From positions 4,340,001-4,404,000 of the forward strand of contig WHVY01000005.1 of assembly GCA_022266195.1 (NCBI GenBank): 64,000 nt of DNA, read 5' to 3'. The notes beneath the pieces were generated by a model that saw only the letters and a list, made by a program, of their open reading frames with translations, did no database searches and was not told the origin of the DNA. The stretch comes from Tetranychus cinnabarinus (taxonomy: Eukaryota; Arthropoda; Arachnida; Trombidiformes; Tetranychidae). A program made the translations under genes and the position numbers. Shown piece by piece: positions 1-13,108 of the stretch. How positions within the stretch are numbered: position 1 is the first letter of the stretch; each line of letters begins with the position of its first letter.

Positions 1-3000
1 GATAACTTGAATAAACTTTTGTAACGATTTATGTTTCTGTCTAATTGAATTATATTTAGAAGAAAGTTTTTCTTGTTTTTATTGTAATCTTTTTAATTGC
101 TCAAGGAAAATCGCTAGATTTTTCAGTTTATTAAAGTTTCATTTTGAATAGTTTGAACATTTATTGTTGAACTTGCTACTTTCATTGATAACTTTTGTTG
201 GATTGTGAGAAAATCCCTGAAGAAATACTTTTACGATTGACTTTAGCTTTTCACATTTTGTGATACTTTGTTTGACAAACAAAAGTTTTTCAAAAGAATA
301 GCTTCAACGATATTGAGAGTTGAATTTGCAGACATTATTTGCTGACGAACTCATCAAGTTTCTGGTTATAAATTAGGTTTACATAAATGCAATATTAAGT
401 GGGCGTAAAGGTCATTTAAGGTGACCAGCTTCAATAGTAAACGTGAATAAAATATTGAAATATGAAGTTTGCATATGAAGTCAAAAATACTCCAAGCATT
501 CAAAATGTCTACACTTTCCAAGCATAAATATTGCTAAATCAATGTTTTTCTTGTTCTCACTTTCGCTCGAGATTCCAACGAAGCGATCATTCGAAGAGCC
601 AATGTTTGTTCTTCGTAATCATATGCAATGCACAGATTTTAATTACTCGGGATTGAATGTAAAATTTCTGCAGATCAATAAACAATAAAATAAATCGAAA
701 ATCAATCTTTAGTAAAAGTTGAATCAAAAGATCTTTTCGTGCAGTTAATTCAATTTATTATTTATATCATATTATGGCCAATCTATGGTTTGTCAATCTT
801 ATGAGTTTAGAGTTTCAATCTTTGCAGAAATTTCTTTTATAATGTTCGTTTGATTGAACGTTTAACTTTGATCGAAAATCAATTGGAACGATTCTATGGC
901 AGGAGCTAGCTGCGTCTGTTCGGACAAGTATCAATTTGTAATTATTATCCAAGAAATGACTTTTGCAAATATTTCATCTGGAAACTCGAGCAAATTTATA
1001 TTCAGAAAGACTAAACATGAAATTTTCCAACAATTATTTTTGTAAAGAAATGAATCTTAATGATTTTTAAGTTAAGGTTAATAGCTTTTGCTTTATCATG
1101 AAGCATATAAATGCATATAATTTAGCAGATTCTAGGTTAAGATGATTAAGGTTATAAAATGAAAAACGCATTTCCTAGAAGACAAGTTTTATTTGAATAA
1201 GATGATTATTAATGTAATAAAAATGAACTTGCAAGATTTATTCAAATATTAATCACACTGAAAGCAGACAAAGTTAATAATAATGCCAGAAAGTTTAAAT
1301 TTAACTTTCATGTACAGTTTATAAAGGAATGATCGATGGACAAGATTGTTTGGACGCTACAGTGCAAATGATTAACTAACAAAGTACATTTTGCAATGAG
1401 AACGCAAGCTTTAAACATTGAACAAATTTAGTTAATCCAAATCACGAGAACCAGGAAATACTTTAATATTTTGCTAATTAAAAATTGTAGGAGGATATAA
1501 AACCATTTCATTGAATAGCTTTATTGAATCACTTTATCAGCAACTATTAAAACGCTTTTATTGCTTCAATCGAAATAAAAGGAAACGATGAAATGTGCAA
1601 CGAACGTTGAAACGATCAGGTTCAAGCAATAACGATCAAAATTACACACGAAATCGACTCAATCTCTGACTTTAATCAATCTTTTGTCATTCAATTGCTT
1701 TTGATCTGTTTCTGTTCAATTCAGTTCAAGCAAGAAGACAATGAGAAGTTATTATATTTTTGACAATATTCCTTAGCGTTCAATCGCACAAATGAACTCA
1801 TTTGCAAACTAACCAAATCTCCACTCTTAGTCCAAAGTCAAAAGCTCTTTTCATTGCTAGCTTTCAATCCGATATTTGCAATTGGATCACAAAAGTCATA
1901 ATGATCGTAGTTGTCTATTTAACTTTTACTATGTCTAACTTGCGCTTAGAAGAAAATGTTTAATTGTTGCATGTTGATGCCCAATGGATGATTTAGAGCG
2001 AAGAAACGTTAAGAGCTTTGAGACGAGGTACAAAAAGGAGTGGAACATCTATTCTGAATTGAATGTTTGGAGATGCTGGTTCCATAACCAGCATCCAGCA
2101 AATTTATTGCTGTTTCTCCATGCTTGCAAATAATTAATTTTGATCTGTTGATTCGTTTGATTCAATTTACGTTTAGTAAGAAGACAATGAGAAGGAAAGT
2201 GAACGCCAAACTTAATATAAACTTAATAGAACGCATAACGAAATAGAAAAGTTTTCCTTCGTTTTGCATTGCAATGAACGGAAGCTTTTCTCTAAAAGGT
2301 ATTTCTAATTCTATTTCTTTATTTCTGCAGATTGAACAGTCCGTCCGTAAGACTTGAAAGTAGCTAGAACACTAGTTTTCTGATGCTTAGTTTTAATGTA
2401 TTCTCAGTTTCGTTTGTGCAGCAATTTATACTTTTTGCAAGTTGTATAAGTTTAAGAAGGACTTTATGGTCTCTTAATTTCATGATGTCTTTTCACATTA
2501 ATACGGCTTTAAATATTTCAATGAAACTCATTTTTTTCATTGGTCATCCTTGGTCAAAATCTAGTCCATTCTTCCTCTAGTAATTTACTTGAAAAGAAAA
2601 CTTGTATTAAGAATGTTTTCTTCTTCCAGATCCACCTACATGATGATAATTGAGGTAATTTATTTGATGTTTGCCTCATTTACAATCAGTGTTAACATGA
2701 AGGTGACACTTTGTTGTTGTCCCTGCAGAGGAGTTGCTATTCAGCCAGTGTTTATGTCAGTTCATGATTCAAAATGATTGAGATCCTTTTTCTGGTAACA
2801 TGTAAATGAGATGAATAAAGGTTGGTGCAGAGCTTGTTTTCATAACAGGAAAGCAAATAAAAGAAGAGAAAGAGAATTGAAGATGAAAGTTCTGAAAGTG
2901 AAGTTTAAATTGATATTAAATGTGTGCTATCATCAAATGCTATTTAAGATGAAGTACTGAGCGAATAAAAAAGAAGTAGAGAAAATTGAAAGAAAAGTGA

Positions 3001-6000
3001 AAAATTTCTTCTTCTCCAAAACATCAACTTCCAAGCAACTCACCTTTTCAATAATGAAACAGATATTCATAGGAAATGATTAACTTTGACTGTTTGACAA
3101 TTGAATCAATTGTAATACAAAGTTTACACAAATTGATTGCCGTTAATGTCGATACAAAGCATCACGATACATCTTTATTTGTTTCATTTAATGTCAATCA
3201 ATTGTAAAAAACAATTACAGTGAAATGAAGCAAAAACAAGGACAAAAGGAAATGCAAGTTGAAATGGTCAAACCAGAGAATGTCATTTTCATGATCATTT
3301 TCCTCATTTCATGACAAGTATTCAGAAATTACTGTAACCATGATTATACCATTTAAGGTTGTGTCACTTGTTAACCATCTATACACATTTAGAAACATTG
3401 AATGGCGAAAATATCTCATTCCTTTCATTCCCTGTTATCATCATTCATACACATTTGACAAACTTTCCAAGTTATAAAAGGTTCTTCTTCGCCTTCCACA
3501 TTCACCTCAACATCAATCATAACTTTGAAATAAATACTTATATTAATAGAAAAGTATTTCAATAGTTTCTGTAACGAAATCAAGATTCAAGCGAATTCTT
3601 CTTTTCTCATTTTCACCTTTAAATGAATTGTCTGATGTAAAGTGACAGCTTCAAACTTCTTAATCGATCTCAGAATTATGAAGCTTTTGATCGCATGTCA
3701 ACTCTTGAATATTGATTAGAATTTGCTTTCAATGGAATTTTCGACAAAATTTGATTTTCTTTTGCTACTCGAAGTGACATCAAGATGAACGAACTTGGAA
3801 TTTAACTTTAAGATTGTTTACAGTTGAACTGTTATAATTTGGTTAAGTTGCAATTGGTTAAACGCTAGAGTCTACAATATTAAAAGTCTGTGAATGGGAA
3901 AAATGCAACTTTCACTTAACAGTTTGTCTTCATTTTTGGTCTCATTTTTCAGACTTTTCCAGTTATTGTTGCCTTCTTACCTGAGGAGACAAAAGAAACC
4001 CGATTAAATCTGATTATTGTCTGTGAGAATCAAATTTCATTTTGAGTTTATTTTTCCCTGTTCTTTGATTCAGTAAAAGCGAAACAAGAGAAGAAACAAT
4101 TTTCATTTTGATTCAATGATATTGCATCTTTTTGTTTCATTTCATGTAAACACTGAAAATGAAAGAAACGCAAAAAGAGTAAAACATGAATATAAATATT
4201 ATCATGCATTATTGATTCATTTTAAACGCTATTTGAATGTGAAATTGAATTAACTTAATTTCTGTTGATTTTTGCTCTTTTTTCTCTTCGAACATTTTTT
4301 CACAACTTTCCAGTTGCATGACTTTAAACTTGTAACCTAAATAAGATGAAACATTAATCAAAAGCTGCAAAAAAACGAAGAGAATGCAAAATCGTAACGA
4401 ATTCTGTGAAACCAGAAATTTTCATTTTAAAGTTTTCTAACATTCTTTCAGCAAAGAATTAGCTATTCATGAGATTTACATTGATTTTACAAAATCCAAT
4501 GGAACCAAACTTGAAGCTTCAATTTCTGTTGATACGAAATGTGAGACTTGAACGAACATTCGTTAGACTTGCAACTGATGTTGGAAAACATTGAATGTCA
4601 TTTTCTTTGAATAACATGAAAAGAGTTTTCATGATGAGAACTTGAAGATTAATGAAAACAAGTGGAAATTCATGGTTATTGTAATTTATTTTTCATTGAT
4701 TACCAGAAAAGGTAAATAATATTGATACAATAGTAATAATGTTTGGAATGAAGTAAATGTATGAAAGGGAAAAAGAAGGAAAAACTTTTTTCGTTTCTTT
4801 TTCTATCAACTTATTTCTTTTGTTAGTCAAATTGGACTTTTTTCTCATACAGTTTTCCCAAAGTAAAATTCATAGAGTAAAATGTAATAACAAATAGTAT
4901 AAATAAAATTCCCAACCCTTTTAGTCTCTTGTGATGCTTGTTTCTTTACTTTTTCATCTTCTGTTGAAAGTCTTGAGACTTTTTTCAACCTACAATTTCA
5001 ATGTTGAATATTTTATGCTCTCGGTGCGACTGAATTGACAATACTCTGACTTTACTATCAGATAAATTAAATTTCATTTGCAAAAAAAGAAAAGTAAAAA
5101 ATTCAATTTTCAAATGGAAAAATGCTTTTCTTCCTTTTACAGTTCAAACACTTGTAGACCAACACTTCGAGTAAAACTAAACTCGTTAGGTTTCCAATCC
5201 GTTTAGGTCAAAAAGAATGGACTTTCAGACTTCTAATGAGAGAATCACTTATCGATGTTTTCCTCACTTGGACATTTGAAGCCTCATTAGGATCATTTCG
5301 CTGAAACTCGATGATCTTTTGAAAAACGATTCATTCTTCATTCGTTTACTTCTTTTCGACTTTTTCTGTCTGATTTCATTCGAAGGGAAAAGTTTCTTTT
5401 TTTTCGATTCTGTGTTCGTCTCTGAGTGTTTTGGCGATTGGTATCAATTGAAATGTCAATAACATCGAATTAATTGACGGGTAATTCAAATTGTTGAATA
5501 TTTAATCAGTTGCTTGATTCTTTGATATTTAGTGAACATTAATCTTACCATTTTACTCCCAATAACAGGGAGTTTAATTTTTATTGTTTTGTTGAACTTT
5601 GATTTTAAAATACTTTTGAAACATTTAAATACTAATTTGTTTCTTCTAAAAATAAGGTAATTACATGAAACATTTAAATTTTAAAAATAAACCAAAGGAA
5701 AACGTAAAAGAGCAGAAAATGTTCAAATCGTTGAGATGAAAATAAACAGTTTTGGTGATGAACAAGCAAAGATGTAAAAACGATTCACAGTGAAAATAAT
5801 CCTTCCTTTTGCTTCAACTAAACCTCACTTTTCACTAATAATTGGACTGATTGTAATGTAATTGAGGCAAGACTGGATTTGCTTTCAACACTTTCTTTTG
5901 CATTTTTGGTTAACATGTAAACAGTTTTTATTTATGAAAAAAAATGTTTTTTACTTGCAGGTAATTCATTTTAACCATTCATTTGCAATACCAGGAAACC

Positions 6001-9000
6001 AGAAAAGTCGAAGAGCTTCAAATGAAAACATTGAAAAACACGTTTTAAGTAAACATTGACAAAAGTCGATTCGTCAATGGTTTCCCAGTCAGTTGCAGGA
6101 AGGGACATGAAAAGTATATTGAAACCACTTTCGAACAAGTTTTGTTGGAACTTCTGATGAAGTTACTCGAGCTTAATTGAAAGGTTCAACGTAGAAAACG
6201 ATGAATCGAATATCGGATTGAGAACAATGGAGATAATACAGAAAATTGGTCTCATCAATGAATATCTTGATTGACTGAAATCAAGAATAAGCAAATTCTT
6301 TGACATTTACGTTCTATGAAAGATCAAGACTCAATGGAAACGACCAATTGCGAGTTTCTCTTGTACTTCTCTGATTGATTCGTCAGAACGTTTTGAAACA
6401 CCAAAACCTAATAACACTCAAAAGTAACCTCTTCTCTGGAATTGTTCATGTTCTTTGGAACACAATAAACTACATTTTTATTAAACTTTAAATTCATTCA
6501 GCATTTAGTGTTGATTTCGAGTCGTTATTAGCAGACATTTGATTATAACTCAATAAAAAGATATAAATAGACGTCGGAAGTAATTAATTGAAATTGCTTG
6601 GGAAGACAATTGAACTATTTTGTCTATCAAAAAAAATATAAAATTTTTATTATCCAAGCTCAATTCATGGTTAATTAACAAATGTTAGGAAACCTTGTTC
6701 GTTGAAAATTCAGTCTGGTTTGCTTCAATTATCATCTGAAAAGTTGCATAAATTTAAAACCTTTTCTTGGTACAAAAACTAGTCATTTAAGCATAAAAAT
6801 GACATTTAGTTGATGTTTACCCTTAAAATAGTAACACATAAAAATGCAAAACTCAAGTTAAGGAAAACTGAAAGACTCGAATTGACAACTTTTCGAATCC
6901 CAAATCTAATGGAACAATAATCTAATAATCAATCGATTGTCAAGATTCAATGAAGCAAAATACTGTTTGATTCAAACGTTTATTGAACCATTGAAACTGC
7001 TAGTGAACCCATTTAAGCTGAAACGAGTGTTATTTGCCTAAACAAAAGCGCTTGTGTTCAATTAAACAAAAGTCCCAATTAGCCAATACAAGATACAAAG
7101 GAAATCTATCGAATGACAAATTTTAATGTAAAATAAACATGCAAAATCGTCAATTGAAAAGCTCCAGGCTAAACAATAAAAGTTTTATTCAAAATAAAAC
7201 ATTGGAAGCAAAGCTTGGAAACGATACAATTTAATGTCCAAATTGAATGATTAATTTTAAAGGCAAACACAAAAGTCTTCATCACTCATCAATTCGCTAA
7301 TTTCATTACAAATCATTCTGATCAATACATTGGAACCCTCGGATTGATTCGATTTACACACAAACAGTCAACCATTCAGTTATCTAGCGATTTGATCAAT
7401 AAACAAGCGAAACTCATCATCGACTCCAACGATCTTCTCAAGAGATTGAATCGAAACTCTGTTTTCCATCAACACACAAAATAAAGAGTAATAAGACTTA
7501 GAATTGAAAATATAATTCGATACTTTATTTGCAAAATTTAAAAGTTAATTTACACAAAACATTTAAACGAAATTTTCACAAAGAAATTCTGCTATTCTTC
7601 AATCAAGCTGACGATTCCAGCATTTCAAGAAGCTTTTGATCATTATCGCTCTTGCTGTCGATGCTTTTCGTAATTTTGTATTTTGAATTTTCCATTATAA
7701 TTTTAGTAAAATTTAATTTCCAATTTACTGAAAGTCGAAATGCTTTTCTCTACAAAATGGAAACTTTGACTTTACTAAAAGACTGGCTAATCTGAGCATT
7801 AAATATTCCAATTGGAAAGGAAAGCAATGTTCAAATTTCCAAGTTTTATCCGATAAAGGTTGACTTGAAAAGCAGCTTGTTTAAGCATTTCCATGAAAAT
7901 TTTACTTTTCAGTTTCTTGTCCATTCCAATGATGGAAATTGGTTGGTTTATTTTATCTATCACAATGAGACTCGTGAGTTGAATCAAAAATAACAATACT
8001 TTTTTCGTTTGAACTCTGGATTATCGAAATAATGGGAATGCAAAAATACTAATAACGATTCGAATGGGAAAAAACGAGAAAAAAAACTTTACTAAACTCT
8101 GTTTACTCAAACTTGCATTACATTTTGTACTCTTTATTCACTCTTGCAGCCTAATAGTACATGAGACAATTGAATTAGTTATAACAATAATTTATAATTT
8201 TGCTTTCAATTTGTGTGCCAAAAGTCTCGGTACTCAATCAACTGCAGATAATGTAAGCTAATGAACAATAATACAGATTGAATTGCATGATTGGAATGAG
8301 CTGTTGAAGCCTGAAGCATTTCAACCAATTTCACCATTTCAATGCCTTCGTACCTTTTCAATTTTACAACTTGTGATATTCATCAGAACTCTTTTGTAAT
8401 CATTGTTATAATTAGATGCTAATAAATCAAACTTCTCGACTTGTTCCTTTCATCATGAACAGTAAATATATTCACGATTATATTTAGAAATTGAAATATC
8501 ATTGAAATTGTTATCACAATATATTTTAATTAGAAATGTGATGAAAGTTTTGCCCTGTTTTTTTGCCTTCCTTCCAATGTTTACTCAGAAAATGGTTTTT
8601 ACGGGAAAACTCGAGTTTCTGGCAACAAAGAAACATTGAAAACACTGAATAAACAACAAAATGTAACCTAATTAGTGGCAATGAATTGATAACACGATGA
8701 ATGAATGGGTTTTTGGGATAAAAAATGGTTCAAATTATTCATGTAATAACTTGCATGTTGATTGATTGTTTACTTTTGTTTACTTTGGATTACATTTCAA
8801 TTGATTGTACAAAAAAATGTTTCGCTTTTTACTTTCCACATTTTAAATATCAATCATTTTTCCATGCAAAAACTCTATTTTTGAATCCCTTTCTCGAACT
8901 CTACTTCATCTATAAAATGTTGAATATTATTCATGTTTTGCTTTTCATGTTATTGAGTGCAAAGGTTGACTAATTATTTGCAAAATTGAATGAAAAGTTA

Positions 9001-12000
9001 TACATTATTGGAACGTTGATAGAGCGAAATGGAAAATGAATCTTTGATCTTTGATTTGATCTTTTATATTATTGATTTGATATTATGTTGAGTAATACAT
9101 TTGAATGGGATTTCATCTAAAAGAGAAGCTGAATGCCAGAGTTGAAGACAAGGCAGATGTCGAACCGATCTTGAACGATAGACTCGATGCAAGTCTGCTT
9201 CGAAATCTTTTGAGTCTCTTTTGGGTTCTTTGGTTAATTAGAATGCTAAGAAACCTTAAAGAATATGCGATTGTAACACTGCACATTTTCCCGGTTTTCA
9301 GGGTTACTAATTAAACTCAAAAAGATTTATAATGGCGTTTGGTCCAGTGTCAAAATGGCTCAAGCTTTTTGTGTAAGCTCATTTGCAGCTGGAGCAGTTT
9401 AATTAAAGTCAAAATAGATAAAATTCAATCGAATTTTCTTTTCATTGATCGCTTCGATGTGCTTAACCTGGATTGTTAAAATCGTTAAACAACCATTATT
9501 AGAAATATCGTCTTTTATGATTGGAAACTCATTTTTTCTAAAAAATGAATCAATTTTATTGAATAAAGAATAGTTGAATCCAAGATAATGAATTCGAAAT
9601 ACCGTTCATCTTTGATTTTAAGTCTAAAGATCATTATCCGAGTTGTCATAATCTGTTTTTGATTAGCTATTTTTGCACGTATCCTAAAAAGTGCAAGGTT
9701 ATACATCACAGAGGGATGATGGGACAGCCAGAATAATCAAAATCATTTATTATGGTTAAATATTGGGACTGATTGAAGTGGATTAATCGTGTTTATTTAA
9801 ATTCACTTTTCGTTTAATTACAGGCAATTTGTATGAAATCTCTGCGATTTCAATGCTAATGCAATGCAATATCACAAATTTGCAAATATTTTATGAAAAA
9901 AATCCCGATTGTGAGGCCTCTAAAGATCGAACCCCTGAAGTTGTATCTCTATACCAAGTTTTAACAGCTGTATCTTTTTATTTTGACATTGTTTCTTCAA
10001 GATGCAGAAATGAATATCGATAAATCAATACCTGATAGTTCTTATTAAAACAACCCAAAAGTTTGTGCACATTGAATTTTGTTATGCGTCAGAAAACTCG
10101 ATTGCAAGAAATCAGAAAGTTAATTTTGAAAACAAATAACTCGAGAAAAACATCAAATAATTATTCATGGTGATCGGTTCTTATACGCATAATGCATTCG
10201 CTACATGTATGACTATATCATGTAACATCATAACTCAAAGAGACCAAGTCAAAATGAAATTCAAACGCAACTAGTCGATATCACTTGGACATTTATACGA
10301 GCTAATTTGGCGAAAGTTGCAAGAATTCAGTTTTTTTGTTAAAGGATGAGTAAAATGACCGATTTCAACTATTCCCCTAAAGCGAAAACTATCAGTTGAA
10401 ATGTCACCTATTGTAGCGAAATCATTGACGCTAGTTAGGCTTCAGTTCATTGCAGAGTTTCAATTGTCGATAAAGCTTGCAAGCTTTTGGATAATCAGTA
10501 AACAATTAATTTGCATCGTTTGGGAATTTTCAGAAAATGATTCTTTCAGTTAACTGAATGAAGATTCAGAAGTCAGAAAAATGTTGAGTTATTAGTTGGA
10601 AATTTGTCTACCGAAAAAGCTATCATGATTGAAGTTGATGCATAAACTTGAATCAGATAATGTTTTAAGTTAAGACTATTACAGTGAATGAAAAGTTTGT
10701 ACCAAGATTTGGTTGAACATTATATTCTTATCGAGAATAAGATTTTTCTCTGTTTCTTCTTTTCTTTTCTTCTTCAAATTGTATTTTTCATGATTTGATT
10801 AGTTAACTTGACTGAACTTTTTGCTCTTGTTTACCATTATTCAACTCTTAATCAGATTGTGTTGAAATCGCAAAGAAAATATTCAATATTTTTCCATCCA
10901 AACTCGACATTTTCAGTTTAAATAATTCATTACCAATAAGCTTATTGCTCTTTATTATCATCATTATCAATGTATTAAAAGTGAAGAAAAGGAAAACTAT
11001 TTTTTCGTCTTTACCATTTTTCTTTTTACAGGTTCATCCAGTTTCATGATTACATGACAATGTTGAGATTAATGTTGAATTAAATCAGATTTATTCCCAA
11101 GAAGAAGTGAAAAAATGAAAAGAAAAGTTTTACTTTTGAAAATCACAGTTGTAAAGATGAACAATTGCAAAGACTTTGATTGAAGATTTTCGTGTTTTTA
11201 TGTTTGTTTCATGCTTTTTTCTGATTACATTTCAAGTGCAATATTCAAATGGGAAAACTATAAGATATTTCAAGACTAAAGACATTGGAATAATGATAAC
11301 TCATGTAAGAAATGAACTTAAAAAAAGTAAACGTAAAACAACATATTTCATTGAACTAATCTGACAAGGTTAACAAGCATAAATACTCAAGATAAATATC
11401 ATCATTAATTTGTATTATCACGAGTTAAACATTCAAATTGTCAAAATGAAAGTTCATATTAAAGAGTTTATCAATTATCGGATTTGGCACAAAAAACATT
11501 TCGAGTCATTTCGAGATGAAAGAGCAAATTCCATTACATGAAACAGAAATGGTTTTAGAATCGTTTTTGTCTGAAACATTCGATTACAAGCTGAGTTTCA
11601 ACCCTTTATTGTTCATCGAGTCTTCGACGTTTTTCGTTGAGTTCTCAGTGATTTTCGAAGCAACTCTTTCGACTTGTTTTCTGTTCTTTTTCCAGAAACT
11701 TTTTCGCCTGATTAATTGATCTAAATGATCGATTATCGCAGCTAGTTTTGATCAAGATTGACGAAAGTTTGATTGATTTTTTTCTCTGTTTAATCTTTTG
11801 TTTCAATTCCATGAAATGTGTTTCTTCATTTTTCATTTTGCTTGATATTCCAATGAACCAAATCGACATTTAGATGGCATTTCATGATAGGAATTCATGG
11901 ATAAGTACAAAAACTCTGATGAATTTTTTTCCCTTTTCCTTTGCGAGCTCAATTTAAGTGCGAAAAGTAAATCGCTTGGATTTTCCATTAAAATAATTCC

Positions 12001-12908
12001 TTGCTTGATAATGAACTGGATGAACAGATTATCATGAACCAAATTTTCTGAAAAAGTAAAATTCTCAATCGATTTCATTCTTAATTCCCATATTTTTAAT
12101 CAAATAAAACAAGAAAAAATTTCAGAAAAGTTCAGAAAAACGACCAAAAAAATCCTCGGATGTGAAAATTATTAGCATTTTGTTCAGAAACTTTGAATAA
12201 TTGTGAATAAAAATTTATCGAGTTGAGATTTTTGGTGATAAAAAGATTTCAATAGAAATTCGTAAATTCCAAGTTGGGAATTGGGAAAGGATTGAATTTT
12301 CATGGCAATATTTGACTTTGAACATTTGATTGATTCTTTTTTCTGTTCAGAACTTTACATCGATGAATGTTTTGTCTCGTCAACAGAAGTTTAATGGTTA
12401 CTTTATAACGATTTATCGTTGGCAAATAGACAATTGAAGTGGCTAAATGAGCAAATATTTGATTAAACGTTTAATGAGAAGAGAAACAAATGGAAATATT
12501 AAAAGAACGAAAATGGTAAACATTTTCATGGAAACTTGATTCATTGAAGAATCCATGAATTTAACAAAAGATGAAACATAATAACATGGTTAGTTCAAGT
12601 TTCTTTGAACCGGAAAACGATTATCATTATTAATATGAGAAGATTAATTTCCGGTTAATAACAAAGGTGCAAGGAATGGCGTCAATGATGCAAATTGACT
12701 GATTGAACAATCTTGTGTTTTATTCATTTTTTCATGGCAAAGTTCATTGATTGAAATCGATTTGTTTCTAAATCGACTTTGGATTAATGATGATATAATG
12801 TCATGAGCTTTGAATCGGTTTTTACTTTGAATTGATTATTTCATGGGAATAAGATGAGAGACTGTTATTGTTGCATTGTTATCAGTTCACATTGAGTAAT
12901 GAACTTAC
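1..12908. other. Gene-poor stretch, probable GPCR first intron
   Basis: No exon of a recognised family was found on either strand. Reading frames here are short, AT-rich and begin mostly at non-ATG codons. Because the GPCR exon at 12909-13108 (minus strand) ends in a consensus donor and must continue to lower coordinates, this stretch is most simply its first intron, at least 12.9 kb long. No frame with GPCR transmembrane motifs was seen, so the remaining exons should lie beyond the left edge, unless they are very short. Weak exon-like pieces at 9105-9314 and 9824-10023 are treated under findings and rejected items. Confidence 0.45.
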
Positions 12909-13108
12909 CTTGTAAGGACGATAATGTTGAGTACATTGGCAACTAAACCGAAAAGGCAAACAACCAAACTCAGGTAACCATGGATTGGAGCATAAAATTC
13001 CTTGAAATTAAAGAATATCGTTTCAGTAAAAGTTTCATTGAAATCCAGGTATGAGGATGGATAATCCGAGTAATTAAGAAAAGGTGATTCTGATAATGGT
13101 TTATCCAT
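12909..13108 (-). CDS. First coding exon of a myosuppressin-type peptide GPCR (partial)
   Basis: The exon encodes 66 complete residues plus two bases of the next codon and ends at a strong donor (AAG then GTAAGT on the minus strand, acttac at 12903-12908). The start is the ATG at 13106-13108. The frame is open a little further upstream but has no other ATG before an in-frame stop at 13130-13132. The N-terminus is short, acidic and extracellular in style, with N-glycosylation sequons NYS (residue 12) and NET (residue 24). A hydrophobic first transmembrane helix follows, with HGYLSLVVC and the GPCR TM1 signature GLVANVLNIIVLTR. HGY-SLVVC followed by ANVLNIIVLTR is the pattern I know from insect myosuppressin (DmsR-like) receptors, which are class A receptors on neurons, gut and heart. 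Other FMRFamide-like receptors are possible. All remaining helices are outside the window. The exon is transcribed away from the plexin gene, head to head with it. Confidence 0.62.

Noticed and set aside
9105..9314. 69-codon ATG frame with ordinary-looking hydrophilic residues
   Set aside because: Composition is slightly better than neighbours, but there is no splice signal, promoter or similarity to support it.
11176..11364. Frame with an internal Met and a signal-peptide-like segment
   Set aside because: Its first codon is TTG. The remaining 54 residues have no cysteine pattern or processing sites of a known peptide family.
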